Part shown: piece after piece, positions 42,667 to 53,345 of the stretch | How positions within the stretch are numbered: the first letter of the stretch is position 1 | Layout of the letters: each line of letters begins with the position of its first letter | Assembly: GCA_922989275.2 (NCBI GenBank) | Contig: OV277868.1 | Span: 50,714,216-50,778,215, forward strand | Direction: 5' to 3' | Source of the DNA: Gari tellinella | Taxonomy: Eukaryota; Mollusca; Bivalvia; Cardiida; Psammobiidae | Length of the DNA stretch: 64,000 nt | Made by a program: the position numbers and the translations under genes | Notes under the pieces: generated by a model | What the model was told of the DNA's origin: nothing | The model's database searches: none | The model's input: the letters and a program-made list of their open reading frames with translations, nothing else

Positions 42667-42712
42667 TACAACGTGCATGATAAAGATCAACTACTTCTGC
42701 ATTGACTGACAC

Positions 42713-42884
42713 GTTAACTCTTCCAGCGCCAACGTCGCCTAAAGACGACCTTGCAAACAGTTTGGATCCAGATCAGACGCCTCGTAAACTCATTCATACT
42801 CGTTCAACAACGTTGAAGCAGACGACAATATGGCAGTGAATGGGCCAACATCCTCACGCTAAACTTAGCGATGAAAAGGTTAGA
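42713..42884. mobile_element. Family B element, hairpin half lost
   Basis: GTTAACTCTTCCAGCGCC, GTTTGGATCCAGATCAGACG, GAAGCAGACGACAATATGG, GATGAAAAGGTTAG. Confidence 0.65.
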
Positions 42885-43434
42885 CTTCGTAATCAGAATC
42901 CTTAACACAGGAACTCTTTAAAAACCTAACAAAAGTATATTCTGTACTGTACGATCAAGTTTCATTCAGATACTACACGGTTGAAACTGACTAAAGGTAC
43001 ATTCATTGGCCGTGTGTAGAAGTGAAGATGGTATTCCTTTCCATGGAAACGAAACGAATCGTAAACGCTAGCGGCAAAATCACAATCAGAGGTCCATTAG
43101 AGTTTTTGTCATGGTACACATCCATAAATACTGACTGTTGCTGTTTACTATTGTAATTTTATATTTAGATGATACCTACTGGTACATTGTCAATGCCCAA
43201 AATTAATGTATAATCGTGTTGTAAAAAACAGCACCGTTTTTCGATGTTATGCTGTTTCACTTGAAGTTCCAGAAATAAATTCAGTCAAATTTCTGTAGAG
43301 TCTGTGACACATATCCTGTACTGCTATATAAAGATAATCTTTAAATTCTATACATTATGTGAAGGGCCTACTCTACCAGAGTCAGTTTATTCAGGTTATA
43401 GATCTTTGTCAATATGATAAGATGTAGTATTTTA
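42885..43434. other. No gene recognised
   Basis: A family A end-like trace at about 43014-43070 (GAAGTGAAGATGGTATTCC, AAACGAAACGAATCG). Nothing else identified. Confidence 0.4.
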
Positions 43435-44863
43435 ACAAGAGGGTCAGAATGGCCCTTGATCGCTCACCTGTCCATGGTGACACTAGGATGGGTCACTTGA
43501 TTTCAGAAAAGAAGATTTGTAAAAGGTGGCCCCAAGGGTGGGGCAAAAATTGAACAACTTTGATAGAGAATCTGTAGTTGATGTTATGTGCAAAATATCT
43601 AAACTCAGTGTACTATGGTTTCAGACAAGACGATTTTTGAAGTTTTCATTGAAAAAATCTATGTTTAGCTCCGGTGACCCAGATATGCAACAGACCAGAA
43701 CCAATTCATCAATATATGTGAAGGACCTCTAGAAGTTACACCATGCCAAGTATCAAAGCTCTGGCCATATTGGTTTCTGAGTAAAAGATGTTTGAACATT
43801 TCACTATGTAACTCTATGTAAAACGGTGACCCCCGGGGTGGGGCCAATTTTGACCCCAGGGGTAAAATTTGAACAGTTTTGATACAGGACCTGTAGACGA
43901 TGCTATGAGCAAAATATCTAAACTCAGTGTACTATGGTTTCAGACAAGAAGATTTTTGAAGTTTTCTTTGAAAAAAATCTATTTTTAGCTCCGGTGACCC
44001 AGATATGCAACAGACCGAAACCAATTCATCAGTATATGTGAAGGACTTCTAGAAGTTATACCATGCCAAATATCAAAGCTCTGGTCATATTGGTTTCAGA
44101 GAAAAAGATGTTTGAACTTTTCACTATATAACTCTTTGTAAAACTGTGACCCCCGGGGCGGGGCCAATTTTGACCCCAGGGACAAAATTTGAACAACTTT
44201 GATAGAGGACCTGTAGATGATGCTATGTTCAAAATATCTAAGCTTAGTGTACTATGGTTTCAGACAAGAAGATTTTTTAAGTTCTCATTGAAAAAATCTA
44301 TTTTTAGCTCTTGTGACCTAGATATACAACAGACCGGAACCAATTCAACAATATATGTCAAATACCTCTAGAAGTTATACCATGCCAAATATCAAAGCTC
44401 TGGTCATATTGGTTTCAGAGAAAAAGATGTTTGAACTTTTCACTATATAACTCTATGTAAAACGGTGACCCCCGGGGCGGGGTCAATTTTGACCCCAGGG
44501 GCAAAATTTGAACAACTTTGATAGAGGACCTGTAGATGATGCTATGTGCCAAATATCTAAGCTCTGGTCCTTTTGGTTTTTCACAAGAAGATTTTTTAAG
44601 ATTTCCTCATTTTTTCACTTTGGTTGCCATGGCAACCAGAGTTCTGCATTGTTTCAAATTCTTTGAACAACTTTGAAAGAGTTTGACCCAAGGAACATTC
44701 CTGTGAAGTTTGGTTGCAATCCAGCCAGTGGTTTTGGAGAAGAAGATGTTTGAAGAAATTGTTGACGCACAACGCACGACGCACAACGACGGACGCCGGA
44801 CAAAGACCGACCACAAAAGCTCACCTTGAGCACTTTGTGCTCAGGTGAGCTAAAAAAAAAAAA
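43435..44863 (+). repeat. 1.4-kb repeat with 320-bp tandem units
   Basis: Opens ACAAGAGGGTCAGAATGGCC and has CGCTCACCTG at 43461. It closes with TCAGGTGAGC at 44841 and a short A-tail. Inside, the unit beginning near CTGTAGATGATGCTATG recurs at 43572, 43891, 44211 and 44530 (periods 319, 320, 319). Each unit holds TTGACCCCAGGG and CTCTAGAAGTTA. From memory, this GCTCACC-bounded repeat is widespread in bivalves; the class is unknown to me. No ORF persists through it. Confidence 0.85.
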
Positions 44864-45469
44864 GAAGAGAAAATGTAGAGTCTGAGACACATGTAGAGTC
44901 TGTGACACTTAATTCTAGTGATTCAATTTTAGCAGATTTCTGTTATACTAATGTTGTCTAGTGTCTACACCTTTTAACCATTGTACTGTACATCAAAAGT
45001 TATGACATCAGTGAGCTGATGATATCATAAATTTTATGTTGATGATGTCATCAGTTCCTGCCATTTACAGTAGCCTTCTTTCTTCTGCTGCTGTTATCAT
45101 CAAAATAGATAATCTACAAAGTTCAGGTGGCCTGTATCGTTATAAAATATAGAATATTGAGTATTTATGCAGATCTAAGTAATTCATGCCTATTAATTTT
45201 TTGTCACAGGCACTACAGAAAAAATGATAGAAACAACTTTGTAGCACTTTAAGAAAAGAAACAAAATCCAGAAAAATGGTGTACAGTATGGGACAAAAGT
45301 CAATGCCAGATGCTGAAATGTTTTTATCTTCCAAAAAAATGACTTGGTTTCAAAATGAGAGCTGTTTGAAAAAGTTGATTTTCTGACAAGATGAAACACT
45401 TCTGGACCTCTGATTGTGACTTTGCAGTACGCATTCAAATGTTAAACTGTTAGAAAGGGTCACCTCTTG
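44864..45469. other. No gene recognised
   Basis: Small inverted words near 45005-45055 (GATGATATCAT, GATGATGTCATCAG). GTAGAGTCTGTGACAC occurs at 44892 and also at 43295, on the far side of the 1.4-kb repeat. Confidence 0.4.
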
Positions 45470-45758
45470 AAAATGTACAACTCTCGACTGCCTTTCCCCG
45501 AGTACAATTGTTATAATCAAACAGTTTTGTTCCTATTCAGACGCCGCGTGTGGTAATTTGACTTTACAAAATTGAAAAAAGTGTCAAACAGTTTGGATCC
45601 TGCTCAGCCGCCGCGTAACGCGGCGTCTGATCAGGATCCAAACTGTTTGACACTTATTTCAATTTTTTAAAGTCAAATTACCATAAAGTTTCAGTTTAGG
45701 AAATAACAGCAGACGACAATTGGTTAATGCTGATGACGTCATGGGTGTTAAGGGATTA
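45470..45758. mobile_element. Family B with extended palindrome
   Basis: The hairpin is much longer than usual: 45551-45683 mirrors from TGGTAATTTGACTTTAC to AAAGTCAAATTACCA around a core 1 centre. It is preceded by a broken half-hairpin (GTTTTGTTCCTATTCAGACG) and followed by GCAGACGACAATTGG and GGGTGTTAAGGGATTAA. Confidence 0.8.
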
Positions 45759-46301
45759 ATAACAACCAGTTTTTATTCGGAGTAGTAAACCCTGCTGTAT
45801 AGTCCTGAATGGCAAATATAAGGAAATTCTACCATTCACAAAATACATACTCAAACCAAGAACTGTTAACCCTATAGTAAAACAACACAATTTCGTCTGT
45901 AACAACTGTCATGGGCTACTTTTCTAAAAAATAGAATTTTATTTTTCAGAACAGGGTCAAATAGTCTTGACCTTGATGAGAGCCTGTTTGCAAAAGTTAT
46001 CATTCTCTCACCCGTTACTGTGCCAAGAGTAAACAACAGTCGAATATAATTTAATAATAAAGACATTATTTCATGAAGGAGGGAACAAATTTTTCAATGA
46101 GGCCCTCAATAACTTTTGAAAGATTATAGAAGAAAGATGCAAGTACATTTCGAGGGCTTGGTGCAAAACTATTGTAACTCCTTCACATGATTTGTGCAAT
46201 GAAATATTGTTATAGACAGCTGACAGCTTTAAAAGAAGTCCTATTTGTTTTATTTGATTTCACCATACTCTTAACTATTTCGCTGCAATTATGACGTGTT
46301 A
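45759..46301. other. No gene recognised
   Basis: A family B-like trace near 45865-45905 (GTTAACCCTATAGT, TTTCGTCTGTAAC). No supported ORF. Confidence 0.4.
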
Positions 46302-46547
46302 CAGTGGAGAATCTGTTATTCTTTCCCAATAAACGCGTTTACGCTAAAACTATTATTTGCAGTGCAAACAGTTTGGAGCCAGATCAGACGCCGGGTAACC
46401 CGGCGTCTGATCAGGCTCCAAACTGTTTGCCACCAAGATAAACAAGAAGTATCAGAATTGTCCAAAAGTTGTTCTTATCTACGTTTTAGTGTTTTGCGTT
46501 TGCGTACGTTTGCGTTTAAACGGGAAATAATAACAGATTCTCCACTG
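46302..46547 (+). mobile_element. Family A MITE
   Basis: CAGTGGAGAATCTGTTATTC to AACAGATTCTCCACTG, TA on both sides; core 1 perfect. Confidence 0.93.
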
Positions 46548-46792
46548 TAACTGACCACTAAATGCAAAAGAAAAAATTTCTTTAAAGAGGGATAATAGCT
46601 TTAGTACTGTGGCTATCATCTTTCTATTGGTCGCTTAATACAGGACGGTGTGACTGTATATCTCAGCCAACCCAACACCGCCCTGAACCTGACACCCTTT
46701 ACTGTAAAGTCACTGATTACCCATCCCAGCCCTGCTAGTCACGGGAACTCAAGTTACCAAAACACGAGGCTGCTAGATTAGTGCAGCCTTGT

Positions 46793-46897
46793 GCATTGGA
46801 GAAGACGTTATAATGTTCTCCTTAAGCGCAAACGAAAGGCAAATACAATGCAATAAAATCTTTGGGTTTTTTTAATCTGAGTGGCATACAGATTGAA
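46793..46897 (-). mobile_element. Family A left-half fragment
   Basis: CATTGGAGAAGACGTTATAA, GCAATAAAATC, AATCTGAGTGGCATACAG; cut off at the start of the TTTTTTCGGCGGAGC repeat. Confidence 0.6.
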
Positions 46898-46899
46898 AC

Positions 46900-47110
46900 T
46901 TTTTTCGGCGGAGCTGGTCTGATTTCTCATTGAGCCTCAAACCTTATATGGCCCAACCAATCGTGAATGACCAGAAATGAAAGCTTAAGGACACGTGCTT
47001 AAAATCGAATAGTCTGATTGGGTAGCGGTTAGACTTGACTACTGCCTTTTACAAATTTGTAAAATAAGAGACACAGACTGTTATAGGCTGAATTGCTATG
47101 TAGCGGTACC
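46900..47110. repeat. Dispersed TTTTTTCGGCGGAGC repeat
   Basis: Shares TTTTTTCGGCGGAGCTG, AATAGTCTGATTGGGTAG and AGAGACACAGACTG with 20149-20560, here without the nested MITE. Confidence 0.65.
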
Positions 47111-48060
47111 AGTAGTAAACACGACTTTCCGCTACTGCTAGTGAGTTATAACCGAGAAATTTTACGTGTCCCGACCGTTAGGTAGTGATTTGAATGACAT
47201 AGTGTTTCTATTTTAAGATATGACATATTGTCTCAAATTTCGGCAATGATTTGATGCGTTCTGCAAATCAGAACGAAATTGTTCATAATAGAATTGATCA
47301 TAATTTTAATCTAGTACCAAGTATATGAAAAAGAAAGAATAGCAGTAACAATTCAGTGAGATTACGAGAAAACTGGCGTTTAAATTTAACCTAGATATCG
47401 AAAAGATTAAAGATTTCGAGCATGATGGGTATTTTTTGTGTTAACACCGTTTTCCTCCAGCGCATGCGCAACTCTGTGACCTCAAATGTAAACAAACCGT
47501 GATTTTTTAACGCGATCGCAATCTCTTGGTTAAATGCGAAAACACAACAACACGTAGATACCTAAAACGTACATTGCTACACTTTGTAGATATTTTTATA
47601 ATAAATCAGAACATAGAACTAACTCTACAAGACAAATCCATACACGAATTCTTGAAGCGGACACTTGCTTTATTTTCTCATTTGAGGGGTCGTTTCAAAC
47701 AATTCATATTCGGCATATTTCGGGGGTGCTTTCCAAAAATCTCAAATCAAAATCAGGTGATAGAGAATATTTAAACAATCAAACCATATTTAAAGTAACT
47801 AACAAAAGAGCACACACATACGAATTTTAGTAATTTATGGTATCTACAAATTACAAAATAAAAATGATACACGTAGATCTAGACATGGAAGTATAATTCC
47901 GTGATCTAGATCTGTCTTTAAAAATTCTAATCACTTTCAGTCACATCCTAGGAAGAAGTAAGTGCAATTCAATTGGCTTATAAAGATGGAAGTGGAAAAT
48001 TGATTTACCATCCTATTTATTGCAACTTGGATAAAATCAATTCCATATACATCATTACCT
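47111..48060. other. Gene-free stretch
   Basis: An 82-codon plus-strand ORF (47526-47774) has no recognisable motif. No palindromic element found, making this one of the longest element-free parts. Confidence 0.45.
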
Positions 48061-48062
48061 TA

Positions 48063-48113
48063 ATTCACCACCCATTCCGCCGAATATCTTTTTTAAAGAT
48101 ATTTCTTGTTTCT
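48063..48113. repeat. Short repeat CCGCCGAATATC-TTTAAAGATAT
   Basis: Near-identical to 21064-21106. It lies 10 bp before a family A element. Confidence 0.6.
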
Positions 48114-48123
48114 TTTCTCTATA

Positions 48124-48369
48124 CAGTGGAGAATCTGTTATTCTTTCCTGTTTAAACGCAAACGTACGCAAACGCAAAGCGCTAAAACGTAGGAAAGAAC
48201 AACTTTTGGACAATTCTGATATTTCATGTTTATCTTGGTGGCAAACAGTTTGGAGCCTGATCAGACGCCGGGTTACCCGGCGTCTGATCTGGCTCCAAAC
48301 TGTTTGCACTGCAAATAATAGTTTTAGCGTAAACGCGTTTGTTGGGAAAGAATAACAGATTCTCCACTG
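48124..48369 (-). mobile_element. Family A MITE
   Basis: CAGTGGAGAATCTGTTATTC to AACAGATTCTCCACTG, TA on both sides; core 1 perfect. Confidence 0.93.
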
Positions 48370-48374
48370 TAAGT

Positions 48375-48526
48375 ATAAGCCTGCTTTTAATTGCCAGCTG
48401 CAAGGATATAGAAACTAGTTCTTGTCGTGCATATTAATGACTGTATAGAGTCAAATAAATTTTCTTCAGAGGAGGAATTAATTTATAAAAACTTTATTTA
48501 TGTAAAAAGAAAAAAAATGGGTTAAA
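48375..48526. mobile_element. Family C right-half fragment
   Basis: TAAGCCTGCTTTTAATTGCC, GCAAGGATATAGAAACTAG, TTCTTCAGAGGAGGAATTAA and AATGGGTTAA. Confidence 0.65.
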
Positions 48527-48724
48527 CTTGAAAGCGGAGTTGTGCTCGATCTGGAAGGGTTCAGTTTAGACGGTTTTATTGAAGAAACGCTTAACGCCTT
48601 TTTACGTAATTACTTAATTGAATAACACTGAATAATATATTCATAAGAACTGAATAATATAGTTTCATTTTATACTGTAATGAATGCGCAACATAAGAAA
48701 TTTGGACTATATGTCCTAGCAATT

Positions 48725-49100
48725 AGTAGCTTAAAACAGGATGGAATTATAGGAGAATGCGGGGGGCCTCCGTGGCCTAGTGTTATAGTCACTGTGACTT
48801 ACATCACTAAGCTCCTCACCGATGTGAGTTCGAATCCCAGTAGGGTCGTTCGGATTTTTCATGTGGGGAAGCCTTCCAGCTGGCTTGCGGAAGGTCGGTG
48901 GTTCTACCCAGTTGCCAATTTGTGCCTGAAACAGTGCATAAAGGACTTCTGGGGTCTTCCTCCACCTGTAATTAGCTGGACGTCGCGATATGACTGAGAT
49001 ACTGTTGAAAGCGACGTAAAATAAAAAACAAATCAAATCAAAATAGGAGAATGCGCCCGCGCATTCTGCTTACTTTAAGCCTGCTTGAAATGAGCATCTG
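48725..49100. mobile_element. Family C hairpin remnant split by SINE
   Basis: TAGCTTAAAACAGGATGG and AGGAGAATGCG on the left; GAATGCGCCCGCGCATTC and TAAGCCTGCTTG on the right. The SINE lies in the GAATGCG arm of core 2. Confidence 0.7.
48749..49055 (+). mobile_element. tRNA-derived SINE with 13-bp target duplication
   Basis: The body 48762-49042 starts GGGGGCCTCCGTGGCCTAG. It has a pol III A box-like TGGCCTAGTG and a clear B box AGTTCGAATCCC (48827-48841 region). A conserved 3' part follows (GGGGTCTTCCTCCACC, ACGTCGCGATATGACTG), then an ATCAAA-type tail. It is flanked by perfect 13-bp copies of ATAGGAGAATGCG (48749-48761, 49043-49055), the signature of LINE-mediated insertion. It resembles SINEs I recall from molluscs; the name is not assigned. 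Confidence 0.88.
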
Positions 49101-49287
49101 TGATTATAATGAAGAAACATACTATGAGGTTGAGTGTAATATATACCCTAGATGTTGATGTTAAATGAACAGACAACAAGGATTAGTCCAAAAAACTTCG
49201 TTTTGATGAATATCTTGCGCACGACTGAACACTCGAATAAGGAGATAAGATAGAAATAAAGGTACACGTTTTATGACATTAGCGTGA

Positions 49288-49569
49288 TATGTGGTATTTT
49301 AGATACAGTGGAGAAAACGTTATTCTTTCCCAATAAACGCGTTTACGCTAAAACTATTATTTCTATTGCAAACAGTTTGGAGCCAGATCAGACGCCGGGT
49401 AACCCGGCGTCTGATCAGGCTCCAAACTGTTTGCCACCAAGATAAACATGAAATATCAGAATTGTCCAAAAGTTGTACTTTTCTACGTTTTAGCGCTTTG
49501 CATTTGCGTACGTTTGCGTTTAAACGGGAAAGAATAACAGATTCTCCACTGTATGTGGTATTTTAGATA
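49288..49569 (+). mobile_element. Family A MITE with 18-bp flanking repeats
   Basis: The element is 49306-49551 (CAGTGGAGAAAACG to AACAGATTCTCCACTG) with perfect core 1. It is flanked by two perfect copies of TATGTGGTATTTTAGATA (49288-49305, 49552-49569) rather than by TA alone. Confidence 0.93.
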
Positions 49570-49611
49570 TGTATTAATGAATAAATGCGATTCAGTGGTG
49601 ATATTTGGTCT

Positions 49612-50085
49612 ACAGTAACATTTACTGCCAAAACATCGTCTGCATTTACAGTAAAACCTCGCTATTACGCCCACTAAAACGAAGGCTAATTGAGTGTATA
49701 ACAGACAGGTGACAGCTTAAAGCAAGGTTACAGTGAAGCAGAAAGTATAGGAGCTTTCTGTTTCACTGTCACCTTGCTTTAAGCGGTCACCTATCGTAAA
49801 CACCCTAATAATTAACATAAGTTAGTGGTCGTAATAGCGAGGTTTTACTGTATTTATAAATTTGAGAAGTTTAGGCAGCTTGACTTAATAAGCATATACA
49901 ATAGACCCTCATTAATCCGAACTCTTCTGGGCCCAGATGACTGTCCGGTATAGAGAGGTTTCCGGATACAGTGGTTACCGGTTTAGAGGGGTTTTGCAGC
50001 CATTTTGGAATAATTTCAATGATCCAAACTGTTTGCAAAAAACCATTGTACTCATGGTAAGGCAGTGTATGGGGTCAGTGGTGCC
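49612..50085. mobile_element. Family B element with nested insertions
   Basis: TTACTGCCAAAACATCGTCTG and, after the family D element, TATTTATAAATTTGAG with TTGACTTAATAAGC match the left arm of B. GATCCAAACTGTTTGC and GGTAAGGCAGTG match its right arm. Between them lies a second insert with ends CAATAGACCCTCATTAATCC and CGGTTTAGAGGGGTTTTG. Confidence 0.65.
49649..49850. mobile_element. Family D MITE nested in family B
   Basis: CAGTAAAACCTCGCTATTACG to AGCGAGGTTTTACTG, TA on both sides. A few bases are lost at the hairpin centre (AAAGTATAGGAGCTTT). Confidence 0.88.
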
Positions 50086-50392
50086 CGTAGTTCGGGGATA
50101 CATTCTATATAAGTGTCAAACATCGTAAAGCGGTGTCTGATCTGGAGACAAACTACTTGCTCATGTTAGTTTAAACATATTTTCTTTCATAAACATGATT
50201 GGAATGGGTAGGGTCATAGGTTCTTTCAACATTAGAGACTGCCCTCCACTTCATGTAAGTGTTAACAAGGCTTGGCACTGAAGGAATTAAACAGTCGCTT
50301 GTCTTTACCCTTTTCCAGATGTCTTTTTGCCAGGACTAAATACAGACAAGTGAAGTTGCTTAAAGCAGGCTGAAAGTAAAGTAGATGGCTCC

Positions 50393-50641
50393 TTAACTCT
50401 TTCCTCCCTGAAACTTTAAATGGACAAATCCAGTTTCCATTTAAGTCTAGTCCATTTCTGAGTTTTAAGGGTTGTTTTTATCAATGTTTGGCATTATGAC
50501 AAACAGTGAAGACCCTGATCAGAGGGCTCCTAGGAGCCCTCTGATCTGGGTCTTTACTGTTTGCATAGGATAAGTGTACTATTCACATGTACACTGTTTG
50601 CAAAGGACGCCAATATGCGGGACTAGGGTTCAAAGGGTTAA
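50393..50641. mobile_element. Family E MITE in the centre of a C hairpin
   Basis: TTAACTCTTTCCTCCCTG to GGTTCAAAGGGTTAA, with TTAA duplicated (50393-50396, 50638-50641). The hairpin AAACAGTGAAGACCCTGATC / GATCTGGGTCTTTACTG has centre GGGCTCCTAGGAGCCC. The target was the TTAA between CTCC and GGAG of the host's mirror. Confidence 0.9.
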
Positions 50642-50749
50642 GGAGCATTCGCTGGTTTAAGCTATATTTTTTAGGATATAGCAAATGTGTCTAATGATGC
50701 ATGTTCCTCACTGAATAAAGTGGAACTATGTTTTAGTGGAAGAACCACT

Positions 50750-51699
50750 TTAAGGGTGTATCAATGTCATGAGCCATTTTTTTCAAAGTATTAAACTTTT
50801 TGTCTATCATTGTTTTTTTGGAAGAGCTATTTATGGTGAATGAAAAAATGAAAAAAAATATATATGGTGGTGTCCTTTTATTTTTAGCTACAGCGATTTG
50901 AAAAAGGTATGTCAAATTTGGATTTTTTTTCTCAAATTTTACCCATTTAGAGTACAAGCTTCAGTAAAATCTATTTCAAAACAAAACAAAAATGTTAATT
51001 TGGGTTTTCTTTATTTATTTCATGTCTATGGTGGTATGTTCACATATATAAACCAAATTTAGACAAAGCAGGCACCAGGTTTGAACAATATGGATCCTTG
51101 AATATCAAAAATATGCTTTATATAGGGCATAATTTTATTAGATATTTTATTTTATGAAAAAAAGTAAAAAAGTTTGAAAATGAAATAGTTCTAGTATTTA
51201 ACTTTTCCTTATATTCTACCAGATGAAAGCCCATACTAAGGCAGTTCAAAATATGAAAAGAAATTGAAAGGTCAGTGTTGAAAAGTTTAAGTTATTAAAG
51301 TAAAAAGAGTTATCGCCCCTTACAAAATTTACAAAAAAGTACCATATCGATGATATTTAGAGCTTTATAAATTTCATTTTTGGTGCCTTTTTTTCTTAAA
51401 TTAGTTTTTGTATGAAGAAATACTACCATAGATAGGAAATAAATAACACAAAACCAAATTATCATATTTGTTTTCATTTAAAATGGATTTTATTGAAGCG
51501 GGCTGTTTGAAAAGGACAAAATAAGAGGAAGTGGGTGGGGTAAATTTTACATGGCCGTAGAGCCAACTGTTGTTCACCAAAATGTACACTTTTTCTATTT
51601 TTTCATTTATCTTAAATAGCTCTTCAATACAAAACCATCATAGAGTGTTTTCATATACTTTGAAAAGTTCCCAAATTCATGACATTGATACACCCTTAA
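50750..51699. mobile_element. 942-bp TTAA element, no transposase
   Basis: TTAA at 50750-50753 and 51696-51699. Perfect 19-bp ends GGGTGTATCAATGTCATGA. Weaker inverted similarity runs about 110 bp inward (AGAGCTATTTATGG with CTTAAATAGCTCTTC). The interior is AT-rich with no transposase reading frame. The ends and target suggest a piggyBac-type non-autonomous element. Confidence 0.85.
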
Positions 51700-51759
51700 G
51701 GCGTAAAAACGCGTATCTGTTCTAACCCAGGTATTTGATTATTATTTATGTTAAAGTTA

Positions 51760-51945
51760 CGTGGTACATGAAAATGGTATGTGACAATCTGCCATCCTGA
51801 GATGTTCTCGCACACCAAATTTGGTATCTCTAGCTAATGTAGTATTCGAAATATTCACTGGACAATTTGTTCTGTAATTGATTTTAAGTTCAAGGTCACG
51901 GTGAACTAAAACAGTACGCGACACACCACAATCCCAAGATGACTT
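51760..51945 (-). repeat. AAGGTCACGGTGA-type dispersed repeat
   Basis: Contains ACACCAAATTTGGTATCTC, AGCTAATGTAGTATTCG and TTCAAGGTCACGGTGA, words also found at 53700-54180. From memory a common bivalve repeat. Confidence 0.6.
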
Positions 51946-52194
51946 TTGCAACCCTTATTTGGTTTAGGAAATATCTTATTGCTGATATTTACTACGGAGT
52001 TTATATTCTACCGCCGACGACAAAGGTGAAACTGATCAAAGGTACTCTGATTTTCTGATAATCAACTTGCCCTTGATATAATTATGGGTAAGTATAAGCT
52101 CATTCATGATTGTAAACAAACTTTATGAAATTGTCAGTGTTGCCGGTGTAGACAGTGAATGAGCTTTATACTAGCATTATAATTATCATATCTA

Positions 52195-52411
52195 CAGTGG
52201 AGAAAACGTTATTCGTATATCACTAAAATGGAGAAATTATAACTTTTCGACTATTATGACCATTCATGTTAATTTTATTGGAAAACAGTTATGAGCCAGA
52301 TCAGACGCCGGGTTACCCGGCGTCTGATCTGGCGCATAACTGTTTGCAAAAGTTAAAATTATAGTTTGAGTGTAAACACGTTTATTGTGAAAGAATTACT
52401 TTTCTCCACTG
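52195..52411 (-). mobile_element. Family A MITE with matched arm changes
   Basis: CAGTGGAGAAAACGTTATTC to CTTTTCTCCACTG, TA on both sides. Core 1 reads AACAGTTATGAGCC / GGCGCATAACTGTT: two positions (52291, 52292) differ from the family and are matched at 52337 and 52336. Confidence 0.9.
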
Positions 52412-52794
52412 TAGGTTTGATGATATTTATCGATGTAATTGGTGTCATGAAAATTAATATTTAAGATATTTGTTTCTTTCACATGTTTTCAAAGGAATTT
52501 ACAGTTATATTATACGTATTACGTCGAATAACGGCTTAGCTTTTAGCACGAATCGGAAGCAGTGTGAAGCTTACTACATATAAGCAATAGCGAGCGAGTT
52601 GGTAAAGCATCCTTTGTAACGAGTGGTTGAAATAGGATGCCAAAAAGACCAACGATTCGATAACTTTCCAATTCTCTATCGACCGACTAAAAGTAGCTTT
52701 ACAGCACACATATTCGGTAACAAAGGTGAAGTCACACATAATCGCAGCTTCATTCTTCAACTGTGTGATACATTTGATTATTTTTCTTAACTCT

Positions 52795-52824
52795 CCCCCA
52801 CCCCCCCCCCCCCCCCCCACCCCC
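52795..52824. repeat. Poly-C tract
   Basis: Eighteen uninterrupted C (52801-52818) within a longer C/A tract. Confidence 0.95.
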
Positions 52825-53071
52825 AAAAAAGAAGACTCTATGTTCCTTTTAAACATCAGATGTTTTAGAATATTAAAGAAAGTGGAACATTTGCTCTTCA
52901 TAACGAAAAGCTCCATTATCATTTTCTCAAAAACATTGAATTCTTTCATAATTTTGAACAATTTTAGTACATCTGCGACGTCGCGAAAGAGGGAAAGGGT
53001 CAATCGATTATTGCCGACTACTTGGAGGATTGTCGTCGATTTGTTACAAATGAATTTATTTATTTCAAGCT

Positions 53072-53187
53072 AGGTTAAGTCGAACATACCCGTATTTCAA
53101 AGTTAAAACGTGGCTGAGCCACGTTTTAACTTTAAAATACGGATATATTCGACATAACCGAATTCGAGATATCTAAATTCGATTGTA
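53072..53187. mobile_element. Family K element, left end missing
   Basis: TAAGTCGAACATACCCG and the mirror CGGATATATTCGACATAACC surround a hairpin (AAAACGTGGCTGAGCCACGTTTT); the right end is GAGATATCTAAATTCGATTG. Confidence 0.78.
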
Positions 53188-53345
53188 TACGGTATACTTC
53201 TATGAATGGTTTTTAAAAGGTAAGCGTTACAGCGAAACGAAAGTGGTACGCGGTACTCCATCGTCCTAACATGTACTTATACACAAGGTTTGTCAAACCT
53301 AGTTGATGGGAAATAGTACATTTGCCCCAGATACGCTTTATATTT

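Larger units (their letters stand above)
50303..51730. mobile_element. Family C MITE holding two TTAA insertions
   Basis: TTTACCCTTTTCCAGATGTC, GCTTAAAGCAGGCTGAAAG, then family E exactly at the TTAA in the hairpin centre, GGAGCATTCGCTGG, the right arm, then a 942-bp TTAA element, then GGCGTAAAAACGCG and CTAACCCAGG. Confidence 0.78.

Noticed and set aside
46296..46550. Family of similar small ORFs (VQTVWSQIRRRVTRRLIRLQTVCHQ type) at many sites
   Set aside because: Translations of the family A hairpin and arms. They recur because the MITE recurs, and frames differ by copy orientation.
48762..48845. Possible tRNA gene
   Set aside because: A and B boxes are present but the fold is incomplete, and the segment is the head of a SINE with target duplications.
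52536..53003. 155-codon minus-strand ORF
   Set aside because: Kept open by translating the poly-C tract as poly-Gly; no domain, and the opposite strand is equally open.
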